Origin: Trichopria drosophilae
Lineage: Eukaryota > Arthropoda > Insecta > Hymenoptera > Diapriidae
Assembly: GCA_030407085.1 (NCBI GenBank)
Contig: CM059584.1
Coordinates: 100,191,001-100,255,000, forward strand
Direction: 5' to 3'
Length of the DNA: 64,000 nt
In this document: positions 49,079 through 61,793 of the stretch, piece by piece
How the letters are laid out: each line of letters begins with the position of its first letter
How positions within the stretch are numbered: the first letter of the stretch is position 1
The notes under the pieces: model-generated
Told to the model about the DNA's origin: nothing
The model's database searches: none
What the model saw: the letters and a program-made list of their open reading frames with translations, nothing else
Position numbers and translations under genes: made by a program

Positions 49079-50010
49079 CTGCTTCACAGTGTCAACCCGA
49101 TATTTTTTCCAAGAATCTCCCATAACTTTTTTTGGGATAACGCTTGGCATTTAGTCAATCGATTTGGTCATTTAGATTTGTGAATTATTGTATATATTGT
49201 AAATAACGCTAATATATAACAAACGATTACAATATTAGATATGCATAAACTTTTGTAGCGAACAATCATATCAAAGAAAAATATTTAGAAAAGACTAAAT
49301 GATGAGTTTCCAACTGGGAACTTATTATTCAGTAGTTTTTATAGCTTTATGCAGTTCATATAACTAAATGAAAGTTTGAGGAACTAAAATTTAGTCAGCT
49401 TACTGATGATTTTGTTCAATTGGTAATTCAACATTCAGTTAAATTTACTAAATTTACTAAATATTTTTCTAACAGTGTAAAATAGTTGTTTTTCAGGTTA
49501 TAAAAAAATATTATACCACGAAGTTTCCAGAGATTAGTTGAATATTTGTATTAATAAAAAAAGTATATCTAGTACAAAGTGCTACTTTCAACTAATTGGA
49601 GTAACTAATTCGTAAGTTTTAAATAAATTTAACGAGACATTCGACATCAACTGAATAAAATATTTTGAAATTGCAGGATATAAATAAATGCTAATATTAT
49701 AGAATATAAATAAATGCTTATATATTATAGAGATTTTTTACATCGTGAAATTTAAAAAGCAAGAGGAATGGTTAAATTTATATGATCTTGATCATTCTTC
49801 GTTTATTTACTCGATCGTAGCTTTATCGCGAAATTCGTTACACGAATGTATCAACGACGGATCACGAATACAGCGGTAACTTACATTAGCTGCGAAAGTG
49901 GCAAGTTAATTCCATCATTTCGATTTTTATATTGTATTTTCTGACACTTCCCCTACACTCGACATATTGATCATTAATAACGCCGTCTTTGACACAGTTA
50001 GGGAAATCTC
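49079..50010. other. AT-rich DNA with a small direct duplication
   Basis: ATATAAATAAATGCT recurs at about 49679 and 49708. No gene seen. Confidence 0.4.
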
Positions 50011-50014
50011 TTAA

Positions 50015-50527
50015 CCCATTAACGCCGGGAAGGACAAGTTTTAAGCCACCACTTTCATGTCGCTACTTCCAATTCATTTGGTGGAGAAAATAACCGTGAC
50101 ATTGCGAATTTCGTCGAAAAATTTTTGCTCTATCCGATGGTGTCCTTGAAATTTTGAAACATTCATTTTTTCAAGCTATTGGGTTTTTGAAGAAAAATAA
50201 ATAAATGTCTCAAAAAATTCTGAAAAATTCTATTGTTTAAACCAAAAGTACATTATCTACAAAGGTTTTAGAGTGATTCCAAACCGGAAGCTAGACGAAA
50301 TTCAAAGTTGAAAAAAAATGTTATTGAAAAAAATCATGTTTTTTAACAAAAAACTTCCATTTTCACGTGGACATATAAATTTTTTCCAAATTTTATGGAC
50401 ACCATCCGAAAGAACAACCTTTTTTTCGACAAAATTCATTATGTCAGGGTTATTTTCTCCCTCAAAATAATGGGAAATAGCGACGTGAAAGTGGTGGCTT
50501 AAAAAGTGTCCTCGCGGCGTTAATGGG
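50015..50527. mobile_element. 513-bp piggyBac-like MITE
   Basis: Starts CCCATTAACGCCGGGAAGGA directly after TTAA and ends GGCGTTAATGGG followed by TTAG, a one-base decayed TTAA. The arms pair for about 60 bp, including TTTTAAGCCACCACTTTCA and its complement. The second arm pair includes GGTGTCC and TCGACGAAATT-type words. No transposase frame. Confidence 0.75.
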
Positions 50528-50939
50528 TTAGCTCAGCATCATATCCAGACTACATTATGAAGAGTAACGGATGAGGAAAGTACATCTTATGGTTAGATTG
50601 TCGCTATTTATAGCAGTTACTATTTTGTATATTTTGTAGTCCTATAATTTGATGAAGTTATAAAATGGGCTGTCGTTGGGCCATATTTTTGGGGTTCGAT
50701 ATAGTTGTTTTATAGTGTCTCATGTTGCTTTTAATTAACTTTCAATTTGTGCAGTCATCCATGATTAATTTACTGATTATCGATATGTTATAATTGGTTA
50801 CGGTGGTCAACTATAAGTTCATTGTTAAGCATTCATTAGAGAAGATATTTCACCGATATACAAAGCATCGATTTGGAGGCCATTTTACGAGCGATTGTTC
50901 CATCTGATGATAGAACGGAATATGCTAGTTCATTATATC

Positions 50940-51550
50940 TCTTGTCGACAGACGCAATCAAATTCGCTGCCCATGTCATCCTGGTGGAGGTGATCGGAAT
51001 CTCTCATATCTCTCTGATCAAGTCAGTTGCAACGCATGCATTGTAAATGAGGTTGGTACCATTACGTTATCACGCCGTAATGTGGCATTGCTCCGAAGAC
51101 TGAACGAGATAGGACTACCAGGATATCCGTGTCCAGCCACCGCAACTTTCCAAGCCGGACGGCTTGTCCCTCATAAAAAGTGCATCCCTGCTACGCAAAC
51201 AGAATCCAATAACGCGACGGAATTTTAAAACAGTCGCGGTGTACTGCAGACTCTTATTCGAACCTTGCGAGGTGCGCCTCTGGAATCAATAAGTGCAAGT
51301 CTGTCTGAATTCCCAATTACTTTCCAACACTCGCTCAGTCTTGTTTCGCCTTTTGTTTCGGAGCGGACTCCGCTGCCGTTGGAGAACTTTTTTATTTGAC
51401 GCCCGAGTAACGAGCGCCGAGGTTATACGTCACAAAAATAACAAAGTTTCGATGCAAGACTTTCGGTAATGCGATTGTTTAGGAAGTTTCCGTCGCGGTA
51501 TTAAATTGCCCGGAAGTTGCTTTATGCGCGTCTGAATGTACGAATTTCTT
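50940..51550. other. GC-rich island of about 600 bp, no long frame
   Basis: The composition changes abruptly from the AT-rich flanks. It contains many CpG and no open frame long enough to call. Phrases such as GAGCGGACTCCGCTGCCGTT stand out. It could be a promoter, an untranslated exon or an enhancer of the large gene the window sits in. Confidence 0.3.
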
Positions 51551-52154
51551 CCATAATTCACCTACATAAGCGTTTAATAAATCATTACTTGTAAAAGTAG
51601 GCGATTCCTAATAGAATCTGCTGTTCCACTACTTACTATGTTGAAATATAAGAATAGTCAACTCTGTTCCTATCCAAACGTTCTGTAGTTAATTGGTGCA
51701 CCTATTATAAATCTCCTAGAATTATGAGAAGAGACAATAAAAATAAAGTTATGACACTTTTCGTTATTGCGAAATACTTCGTAACTACATTTTGCATGGA
51801 ATCATTTTTGCAGTCCGTAATAAATCAATAAGTGATTTACGTCTTAGATGAGCAAATCACGATGTTTACATTTTTTTTCTGATGACAGAAAGTCGTCCGC
51901 TTGATTAAAAATTATTCAAATTTTGAAAATTCTTCATTTCCGCAATCCTCAGGAAAAAATCACATTTATAGACATTCGTGAAATTGTTATTACTAGGGTC
52001 CTAAAGTAAATAATTGTATATTGGAAGTTAATTGGTACAATATGAGGACTGTTTCAATATTTGTCGCCTCAAATTCTGCTCTATATATATAAGGTTGAAC
52101 GAGAGGATAAAGTATAAGAAAATAGATTTTCCAACTTTTATTTAAACTCTCTTA

Positions 52155-53130
52155 ATCTGAATCAGCCAGAAACTACTAATTGACAGTTCATAGTCGCTAA
52201 TTCACAAAGCGCATTTGCGATCGCTGTGAATCAGCCATTACACACTGATTTCAACAGCGACTTCTTCTGAATTGGCTGGAATATCATTGAAATGAAATCA
52301 CATGCTTTTCGCTGGAATATAGTGTTTACTTACTGATAGATTATCCGAATTTCACTAAAATCACTGGAATCAAACCATATGCTTTATACTGAAAATCAGT
52401 GGTTTACACTGAAAAACAGTGTCTATTTACTGAATAATTCAACGAATCGGACTAAAATTAGTGAAATGGAATCATGTGATTTCCGCTGGAATATAGTGCT
52501 TACTAATTGATCAACTAAGCGAATGTAGTTAAAATCGACTGAATGGACGGTTTGAGCTAAAAAATCAGCCCCTACTTATCTTAAGTAATACATAAAGCTA
52601 TTAAAAGTATTTTAAATTGCTATGAACACTTAATAGTTTCGCGTGTTGCATGTGGTAAATAGAAGCTAATTTTCTAGTATAATTAAGGTAGTCAGTAAAT
52701 TTAAGCAATATCTATAATACAGACTTAACTATTATAACTTTGTACACGCCCCTCAAACTGTTTACTAGCACCTGTATGCAATTTTAAAAGTTATAAAAAT
52801 GGTTAAAAATGAACAATTACGATAAACATTATAGATAATACCTGAAACAGATCCCTATTATTCATTTTTTCGGTTGCGTCTGCAGTATCTAGAATTTCGA
52901 GTTTGCATTGGTAAATTGTGGAACATGCGATTATGAAAACGCGAAAAACAACACAAAACATTTATTTCCGTTCCCCTTATACAAACTTCTTAGGCTAGAA
53001 ACACCTGCTCAAATTCGATTAAATAGTAAAATCAACTGGTCAAACAGTGAAATTGACTGATTTGAAAGCGAAATTCGTTTTCGCTGATGCATTTGGCGAA
53101 ATTTTCACTGATTCAAATTAAGGGATCTTA
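52155..53130. repeat. Diverged tandem/foldback repeat with ACTGAAAATCAGT words
   Basis: From about 52287 three diverged copies of an 80-100 bp unit run in tandem: TGAAATCACATGCTTTTCGCTGGAATATAGTG-like text at about 52290, 52368 and 52464, with ACTAAAAT(C/T)A between. CACTGAAAATCAGTG and similar small palindromes recur. At 53035-53115 related words appear in inverted sense (AATTTTCACTGATTCAAATT against TCTGAATCAGCC at 52155), suggesting that the whole is a decayed foldback element. Confidence 0.5.
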
Positions 53131-53631
53131 ATTTGCTGATTTTGTGTGAAGAAATCAATAATCTATATGTATTATAGTTAAAAGGTTGATTTGTATTAAA
53201 ATTTTCTGGTCTTCTTCTATGTATATAATAGTTTATGGCTTAACTGGTAATTGAAAATTGACTTAATCCTTCAAGAACTGGACGAATCCTTTTAAAACGT
53301 AAACTTCATCAGCGCTTTATTGGATAATGTTATGGTCAAGAAAAAAAATCTCCACACTCTGTTTCTTGCGAAAAAAAGTCTTGCGAGAAAAATTTTTAAA
53401 TTCAGCTAAAATAATTGGTCCGAAACTTGTTCCAAATTAAAACAGAGATTATGCAGCAATTTCCGATTTAGAAACTTCTATCGATTGGCTAACAATAAAA
53501 TAATGTACAATATCAGCTCTTGGAGAGACATTTACAAATCAAAATTTTGAATTTTGAAAAGTGTTAGGTACCATGTTGAAGCTAGAACATTTTTTAGAGT
53601 TTTGGTCCAATTCTTTTGGAAGAATATGAAA

Positions 53632-54271
53632 AATCACACCTTTGCGCGGCGTAAGAATCATTTTATGTAGATTTTTCTTCTTGGCTATTATATCAAACAA
53701 TAAAATGACGATGTTTGCTGTCAAACGTGTACATCCCATCCTTAAAGTGTTAAGGGTCCTTAAAGGTTTAAACTCGAATGCTTATTTCCAAACTAATATA
53801 TATTGAAAAGGAACAATATGTTATATTAAATATTCTAACTTATGATTTCTGTGATAGATCCCTTTAAATGGTGATAAAGCAATTTTATTGTCCATTTATA
53901 GATCCAATATTATTTCGATATTTTTATTTCATTCGGAAGAACATTTACAATTTTTAGCTTCAATTAAAAAAGGATTTTATAGCCACACGTATATCTCGGG
54001 TTTTCAGTGCATTGATTCTCCTAAGTTCGACCCCCGTTTATAAAAAAGTATAAAATATGATCAAATGGCTATTCTTATTAATATTTGATTTAGGACTAAT
54101 ATATAATTAGTTCAAAGCAATCACACTTTTGCACATAAGAATCATTTTGACAGATTTGTTTTCTTGACCATTAACATTAAAGCGACGATGTTTGCCGTCA
54201 TAAATTGCAATCCCATCCTTAACGGGTTAAAGGTCCTTAAGGGTTTAATCTAGAACACTTATTTCCTAACT
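53632..54271. repeat. Direct repeat pair of about 160 bp
   Basis: Copy one (53632-53794) and copy two (54119-54271) share in order AATCACAC, AAGAATCATTTT, GACGATGTTTGC, ATCCCATCCTTAA, GGTCCTTAA and CTTATTTCC. They are diverged. Each contains a GTTAAGGGTCCTTAAAGGTT-type palindromic end, so both may be ends of related transposons. Confidence 0.6.
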
Positions 54272-54274
54272 GTT

Positions 54275-57200
54275 AGCGCAAGCACATTCGATTTAATAAA
54301 AATATGAGTTCAGATAATTTTTGCCCGATCACGAAGTAAATAGATAAATAATAAGCAAAATGTATGAAACGAAAATAATAATGGCATTATTTTGTTCAAA
54401 AATTCTTTCTTATATTTTTAACTAAAATAAATTGCACTCAAAGCATAAAGAACCAGGAAACCCGTCAAGTTTACTCGGAAGTATTTATCTTGGTGCATGT
54501 TCTCAAAGTGAGCAGGCCAATTTTAACCTATAGAGGTCACTTCCCATTAAAGATATTTGCTACGGTCTTTTATTAAATGTTTCATTATCTGGTTGAAAAC
54601 AAGAAAAATCTTGACAAGAACAGAGTGAATATCGACGAATGGTGTCGGTGCCCATCTCTGCTACAAATGTACAATTTTTCGAGTTAAATGAGAAGAACGA
54701 TGTAACTTAATAAATTTTCCAGTTTCAATTCGCTCCGGAGTCTATTTGCCGTCCAGCCAACTGCAACAGTGAACAATGAGCGCGTCACTGTGAAATCCTT
54801 TGGTTGCACACTTTATTATCCACTGGTATGAATTCACCCTGGCTCTTTTTATATTGGCGGTTGCTTTATGAAAATTCAGAGTTTTTCATGAATTTAGGTT
54901 TCAGCGGGTCTATTGAAAATGTGCGCAATACGGGCATCGTTAATTGTTAGTGTGTGATCGGTGCTTTTAACGAGGTTTTATAAATGATACTCTGATTTTC
55001 CGGCGTCAGAGAACGTTGTGTCCAACCCCGAAAATATAATTAAACACCGATTTTAATTACGAAAGCATAAAAAAGAAATAAGCATTTGTTCCAGAACATT
55101 AGCGTTATTTGATCAATTATCATCTATATTTAAAATTCAATACTATATGATTGTATAGGCAATTGTATCCATGCTTAATCCAAATGTCATTTTTATTTCG
55201 TATTTATTTAAAGCTCTACGTTTTTCGCTATACTGACTAGAAAATATAGCTATCAGAGGCAAATAATTTCTTGAATCTTATTTTCTTTTGCACAGTGTAA
55301 GATTAAGAAAGTTTCTGTTATAGTAGAATGTCCAATTTCCAATCGATTATCTCTTGTGTTTACGGAATACAAAATTCAACGTTTTATTTTTTATTTTCCA
55401 AACTATATTTTTTATATATCAGGTACCTATGTATGTTAATGATTTCGAAGATCATTATTAGTATTTAGATCCAATTAGATGGATTTCAATACAGTATTTC
55501 ACATACTTTTAACACATACTTTTAAAGCAGAAAATCTTAAAATACTTATATAATGAACTTTTGCATAATTGAAGAAATATTATGCGAAGATCCTATGAAA
55601 GTATTTGTATGAATTTTGAATGATTATTTTGCTTCCCAGAAATTTAAATTAATTGTTCTTAATGAATGCAATCATACAGATTACAAAACCAGAATTCAAA
55701 GGAATGAAATATTGCAAATACTCGTAATAAACGACAGTCAGGTTGTTATAACTATTTTTATTTTTAGATAAATAGCTGGTCCTGTCATTAAAATTCAGCG
55801 TCTTTTCTGTACCATATTGGTTATATCAATGAATAAAAGTTTCCATATAGTTAGTAGAAGGATAAGTGCAGCATTTCCTGTATTTAAATGTAAATAAATT
55901 AGCTATTATTAATTTGAAAATCAACATTTTAACTCACCACATAAAATTTATCTTTATATTTTGACAATACTACTTCTGAACTCAGTGTTAAATGTAACGT
56001 TTTTGTAAGTCCTCACGTCAATCCAATAATTAGTTATTATATTAAATATGAAATAAAATTCAAATTTGTAAAACCGGAATCTTGAATTTGACGGAGGATC
56101 GCAAATGAGATGATCAAAAAATAATCTTATTGACATTGAGTTTTCAAACTTTAAGAAGTGACTTCTGGTTAGTATATAATTGTTTTTATAAAATTGCGAT
56201 CAAATGACTAAGATGAATAGTAGAAAATTTATTTGAATTGTGTAACTTAAAGAAATGATTTAAAATCAAAAATTCTTTGTAAATGTATTTTTTGAAAACG
56301 ATCCATGCATGATAGTAATTAAATAAAGTACCGTCATTGCAATTGGATATTATCAATCACTATTGCTTATTGGATATTATTATAAATACCTTTTTTTATT
56401 AAATTAGTAAACATTACAAGATTGTATAATTCGCTACAAAAGATTCCATTTATCATGAAAATATTTGTCTGCCATTATACGAGCAGAGGAAATTTGAGCT
56501 GTTTTGCTGGATTAATATATTTTGTGTACATAGTAGACAATATTACTCACTGTTAAGTGGTCATGACATGTAGCAAGGGGAAGTTTAAAATGCACTGTCC
56601 CATACCCTGTCAAATCCACTAAATGTTAATGAAAGTAAATTTAATATACAGTACAATATACATACATACATTCAAAACTACAAGTATTTTTTTAGTAATT
56701 GAAATTTTGTATTATAAGCGTGTTGAAAAGGTGTTTCTGTTTATTTAAAAAAATAAACACGTGTTTGTGTATGAAATGAATGAAGAGTTCATCGAACGTG
56801 CCACTAACAGTAATGTAAATTTTATAATGAAAACGGGATGTAGCCACATAAAGAATGGAATCAGGTTTTATTATCTGCAGAAAACAATGCAAAAAATACA
56901 TCACTCATGTCTTATGTACAAATTATTGAAACGACCATTTACTAAAAATAATAATTTTCAATAACTTCTATAAACAACGTATAAATCCCTATTTCTAAAT
57001 CGATCATTTGCAGCTGATATAGCGATAAATATTGAAAAATTAACTATAGCTTATAATAATAAATAAGTATATATATATATTTAATAGAAATATATTGTTT
57101 AAAAATAAGGTATAATAAATGTCGACTTATTAATATTAATTTCTAATGCCAAAGTACAGTTTATTTTTAAATGTTTAATATGATATTCACGCTACTAACG

Positions 57201-58300
57201 TAATAGCAATTTAGTTAATGTTATATATGCCTATTAAAAATGATATACAATTATTCGCTTGATAACTTTCGTGTACAATTGTACTAATTTCATAAATTAA
57301 ATTGCAGTACTCAAACAGATAGAAGATAATTCGTAAAATTGATTAAATTTACTGACCTTAATTAATTTAGGCTTTTATTTGTAAAATACTGTATGTTTAT
57401 TATCTTTGTTTGTGAATAATTAATACGTAAAGTACTTTCAATGAGCAGTAGTAATTTATGCGTATTATGGAGGTTGCAATCACAAGGAGTCAATTTAATT
57501 GTTTCATACGAAATTGAAATCCGAGAAAAAGGTGCAGACTTGGGAAATAAAACAAAATACAGTGCCACAAATTTGAATTACAGGAGGTCATCTAGTTTTG
57601 ATACTTAAATAGAAAACCATGCAAATAATTTTCAAATTTACTTTTAATTATTAAATTTATAAAAATTGTATATCATGAAGAATAAAAATGACATTTTTGT
57701 ATACAATTATACTTTTATACAATTTGAAATTTTCAATTTCTTTAGACCTTTAAGTACTATCCGAGGACTAGTGGTTGGTCATTTCAGCTTCAACATTAAC
57801 AAATTTGAAACTGTTCATTATTATTATATATAATCATATTCGTTGGGAGTGTTGATAATAATTATATTTTTAAATTGTATTTTAAATATTTCTTAACTGA
57901 AGAAGGTGAACTAAAAAAGACATTTGTCACATGGATGGTTTAAATATCCCCTTAATCAATTTCAGAGTATTGTAGGCTTGGATGTGACTGCTCCAAATAA
58001 TTAATGGACCTCATTTGGGTCTTTCGCCCTGACGTTAATTTTAAATTCATTTATGCTGTACTATAAATTTTATTCCTGATCTGTTATCTTTACGTTTTCA
58101 CATATAAGCGTTAAAACTCTCAAATTAAATTATTTTAATAAAGCGATAAATATTTTAGCGATTACTTACATTGCATAGGAAGTTATATGAATATTTTTAG
58201 AAATAAATGTACGTTTATATAGGTCTACTGTATTTCTTTTATTTCGATCCGTAAATTTAACAAATTTGAATTCAGAAACGATACTTTTTACGAATTGTTT
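54275..58300. other. AT-rich DNA, no gene seen
   Basis: No recognisable gene. Frames at 56692-56964 and 57362-57568 are AT-driven and unsupported. Confidence 0.4.
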
Positions 58301-58368
58301 CACTCCATTTGCAGGGATGCGAAATGTTACATGTGGACAAAGTTGGACACTTCAAATATACAACACTT

Positions 58369-58569
58369 TATTAGATTTTCCTGAATGTGTTTGGTATAGA
58401 AATGCCAGCATATTTATATGAACCGGAAAACTTTTACACGTTTTCGTGCATAATGACAAACTCGGGAAAAGAAACTTTTTACTTGGGACGAAACTTTTCT
58501 GACGGTGACTGCACAAAATCTAAATATCCTGAGGTGGTCCTGATTGTATCTATAGAAAACCGACACTGA
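58369..58569 (+). other. Unassigned open frame with protein-like composition
   Basis: A plus frame open from a TAG at about 58370 to TGA at 58569 reads AYLYEPENFYTFSCIMTNSG and TFYLGRNFSDGDCTKSKYPE. It has two cysteines and balanced use of residues, unlike most frames nearby. A possible acceptor CATTTGCAG lies at about 58312 but leads into another frame first. No family recognised; listed as a weak exon candidate only. Confidence 0.15.
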
Positions 58570-59042
58570 CCGACAAGCTTAACCCTAAAGAAATTCTGGT
58601 TCATTTCAAACAGACAATCTTGTTATTTAAGTGATGTTTTCTTCTACAGTTAAAATCGGAAGTGAAACGTTATTATGGATATTTATATAAATTACTATAT
58701 AAACATACAACATTATGCATTAACATTAATACTATACATACTGAATTATAAAATAGTCTTTTAAGATGGACGACTTCTTTTCAAAAATACTTATGATGAA
58801 CAAGACGTTCGGAAATATAGTACGCTTAGAGCATCAATGCGCATTAATAACGTATTAATTTATTTTATATAAAGATACTGAGCAACTAACGGTAGAAAAA
58901 TTAGTCCAATTTGTAATAAAAAAACGCATGTTGCACTAGAGAAAAATGATATGAAGAAATGCAGTGCTCCTCTTGTGTTAGCACAATATATGCTATATTC
59001 ATTGTACTTGAATTTGTACTTCGTTTTACGAATTCTAGTATA

Positions 59043-59132
59043 TTAACCCTCCTGAGCAATAGTTTTTCTTTTCCCATAAGGAAACAATGTAATTTGAACG
59101 AGTATATTCGTCCTTGTGCACAAGAGGGTTAA
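59043..59132. mobile_element. 90-bp piggyBac-like MITE, copy 2
   Basis: Inverted relative to the copy at 40176-40265 and of the same length. TTAA at both edges, ends CCCTCCTGAGCA and TGCACAAGAGGG. Shared interior includes TTTTTCTTTTCCCATAAGG, AACAATGTA and the palindrome ACGAGTATATTCGTCC. It differs from copy 1 by about a dozen substitutions. Confidence 0.8.
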
Positions 59133-60254
59133 ATATCAGAAATTTTAGCTACCTTCAATATAAATGTATCTTTTGGAAAGTGCAGGGTAAAGCTATTCTG
59201 TTCTTTCAAGTTTCATACTTTGTGAGTAGAATCAGGTCCGATTATTTTTAGCTACAAAATTAAATTTTGTATTATTTTTGTTGTGAAAAACTCAAATTTT
59301 ACGAAAAATTTTTTCTCAAATATCGTAGCTTAAAACAATTAAATAATTATAACCTATGCATTAAATTACATAGAAGGGACCTTAAATGAAACCAAATTAA
59401 AATTAAAATTCGATACAACAAACCGATGAGGAATTACAGATATAGCATGATAAGGAAGTGAATGGTTTCATTTTAAGTTTTTAAGTAGTAAATGCAACAT
59501 TTTGTGAAAATGTCAACCCCCTACAGCTTTTGCTTAGCATGTTTGATAAAAAAAATTGTATTTTACGTTTTTATTTTATTTCTTCGCATATATTCGTAGT
59601 AAATAGTCATAAATACCGTTGCATCGTGTTTAAATATGCCTGTATTAAAAGAACAAAGAAAGTAACATTTTTTAACCTTCCATTTATTTTTGTATTACTA
59701 TATTGTATATGTTGTTAAAGTTTTAAGTCGTTTCGTTTGAGAGTTCACGAGGTATAGTGATATATAATTCAAATGTGAATTAGCGGCCTGTGAAATTTTT
59801 CACTTTTTAGTTATTTCCTAAAAAAGTGGAAGTCGAATTAAAAAATGTCAAATGTAAATATTGTTATGTTTGAAATTCTGTATATGGCGGTATTTTTTTC
59901 ATTTCGATTTTTCAAAGTCGATTTTATTTGTCTGACTGGCGTATGTTCCTACTGGCTTCGAGTGCTTAACCAGTTCTTCTTCCTTGACACTCAATTACAC
60001 TCGATGAATTCGGAATTGAACTGTATAATCAGTCTGACAAGTTTCTGCTATTAGAAGGAAAATATGTTACAACATCAATAAATTTTTGCTGTAATAATCT
60101 CTTTATTATTAAAGTAAATACTTAATTGCTTTTGGCATGTACAAAAAATAAACGGTAATACATCCAAAATAGATAGCATCTGTATAATATTAAATTTATA
60201 ATTTAAAAAAAAAGGATCAAAATATTATTTTACATGCGAATGCACCTAAAACGC
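59133..60254. other. AT-rich DNA, no gene seen
   Basis: Frames at 59530-59718 and 59845-60054 are hydrophobic by base composition and not supported. Confidence 0.4.
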
Positions 60255-60322
60255 TTTACTATATAATTTGTATCCGTTTCTAATAAAACGGTTTACTATA
60301 TAATTTGTATCCGTTTCTAATA
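60255..60322 (+). repeat. Perfect 31-bp tandem duplication, period 37
   Basis: TTTACTATATAATTTGTATC followed by CGTTTCTAATA occurs at 60255-60285 and again, identical, at 60292-60322. Perfect identity suggests a recent duplication, or an assembly artefact. Confidence 0.9.
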
Positions 60323-60349
60323 GGCAATTTCCTGTTGTTGTACCATATC

Positions 60350-60780
60350 ATTTTTCTGGTGTTATGCGGTGTTAGGTCCTCGCGCGAGGCATCTCGCGTT
60401 TCGGTGTAATGCGATTCGGGTGGAGTCTGGTAAGCTTATCAGCGACCCAAAAGTCCCATCCAGTTTCCGCAAGGTTTAATCTCGCACCCTTTGGTTTGGC
60501 AGTACTACACACGTCACTCTGTGTCCGTGTATGTGTGTTCACCATCACCGTTGGCTTTAGCTCGTAATGGTCGAGATAACTAGCGCGCTTGAATTATCTG
60601 TGAAACTGGAGCCGCGAACTAATGATCGTACAATGTCAAGTACGGTCGAACGGGTCAGTTTCGGTTCTTGGAGGTATCCGCCACTAAGTATCGATCGAAC
60701 CACGAGGTTCCTCTAAGTTTACCAGGGATTCTGTGCAAGGCACACGGTCCAACCGCAATCACTGCTCTATTCGCGAACCG
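60350..60780 (+). promoter_or_regulatory. GC-rich island, possible promoter and 5' untranslated region
   Basis: A sharp rise in GC with many CpG begins at about 60360 and leads into the candidate coding exon at 60781. A strong plus-strand donor, CTG/GTAAGC, lies at about 60431, so part of it may be a separate untranslated first exon. No TATA box is assigned. Confidence 0.3.
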
Positions 60781-60928
60781 ATGCACTTTGTCGAGATGAA
60801 CGTCTACCAAGACAGCGACCAGTTATTGAGCTCTTCATTTCTGCGAGCAATTATTATCTGTCTCTTGCGCTTCTTCATTTCCGACGAAGCGGCGAGGCAG
60901 AAAGCGCTAGACATTGGAAAAATAACGG
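60781..60928 (+). CDS. Possible first coding exon with signal-like N-terminus
   Basis: From the ATG at 60781 (a second in-frame ATG follows at 60796) the plus strand reads MHFVEMNVYQDSDQLL, then a hydrophobic stretch SFLRAIIICLLRFFI, then polar SDEAARQKALDIGKIT. This looks like a signal peptide or signal anchor at the start of a secreted or membrane protein. Codon use is balanced and the block is GC-rich, unlike nearby chance frames. A weak donor ACGG/GTATCC at 60929 could end the exon; without splicing the frame stops at 60948. No partner exon was found to the right within the window. The product is not recognised. Confidence 0.35.
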
Positions 60929-61285
60929 GTATCCATTATAGCAGTTGAAATAAAGGGTATACTTTTTGCGACGAAATGGCGAGATTTTAAATTATTCGAT
61001 AACTGATGAATCGTACATCAAAGATATCGATTCACTGCAAAATAATTAAACGCCAAAAGTAATATATACAACGATAAGAAAATCATTTTCGTAGCAAATA
61101 TTTAGCTATCAGCGACCTCACAGTATAAATTGTAACCCACAGATTCTAAAATATTACGAAAATGCCGACCCTACCCTTAAATTCATCTAAAGCTAACATG
61201 TTCAGTCTCTCATTTATCGGTATTAAAATCATCAACATTCAGTTGAGAGCTTACTGAATACTGTGCAGCAAGTTTACGTCATAAT

Positions 61286-61793
61286 AAGGGGAGGAACAAG
61301 CCAGAATTTAGACCCTTGATTTTTATATACGTTACACATTTGTAAATATTGTCATTTGGTACTATTTTGTTCTTCAAGTTAATGGTATTTAGTAAAAAAA
61401 AATTTTTTAATTTTCCATGATTTGGAATTTTTATTTTTTGAAATATGTGACATAATAACAAATCCACGCGAGGGATTCTTTAAAATGGAAAGAAATACAC
61501 GTACAAATTTTGTTGATGGAAAATATTTAAAATTGCGGGAGTAGTTCAATTTTCAGTATTTTATTTTCGATTTTTTGGTGCAACATATGACTTTCTGGCA
61601 CCGACAAAATTTAATATGCTATATTTTTCGATAAGTTTTCGTATGCTTATCAAATGTAAATAATATTTCGAATCTTCAGAACTTTATTGTTATTTTATAT
61701 ATTTTAGGAAAAAAAATAGTACCAAATAACAATATTTACAAATGTGTAACGTATAAAAATCAAGGGCCTAAATTCTGGCTTGCCCCTTCCCTT
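61286..61793. mobile_element. 508-bp MITE with AAGGG ends and about 90-bp arms
   Basis: The left arm runs AAGGGGAGGAACAAGCCAGA and on through CCCTTGATTTTTATA, CGTTACACATTTGTAAATAT and TTTGGTACTATTTT. The right arm is the inverted copy, ending CTGGCTTGCCCCTTCCCTT. The arms are nearly identical apart from a few substitutions. Interior has no transposase frame. Confidence 0.8.
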
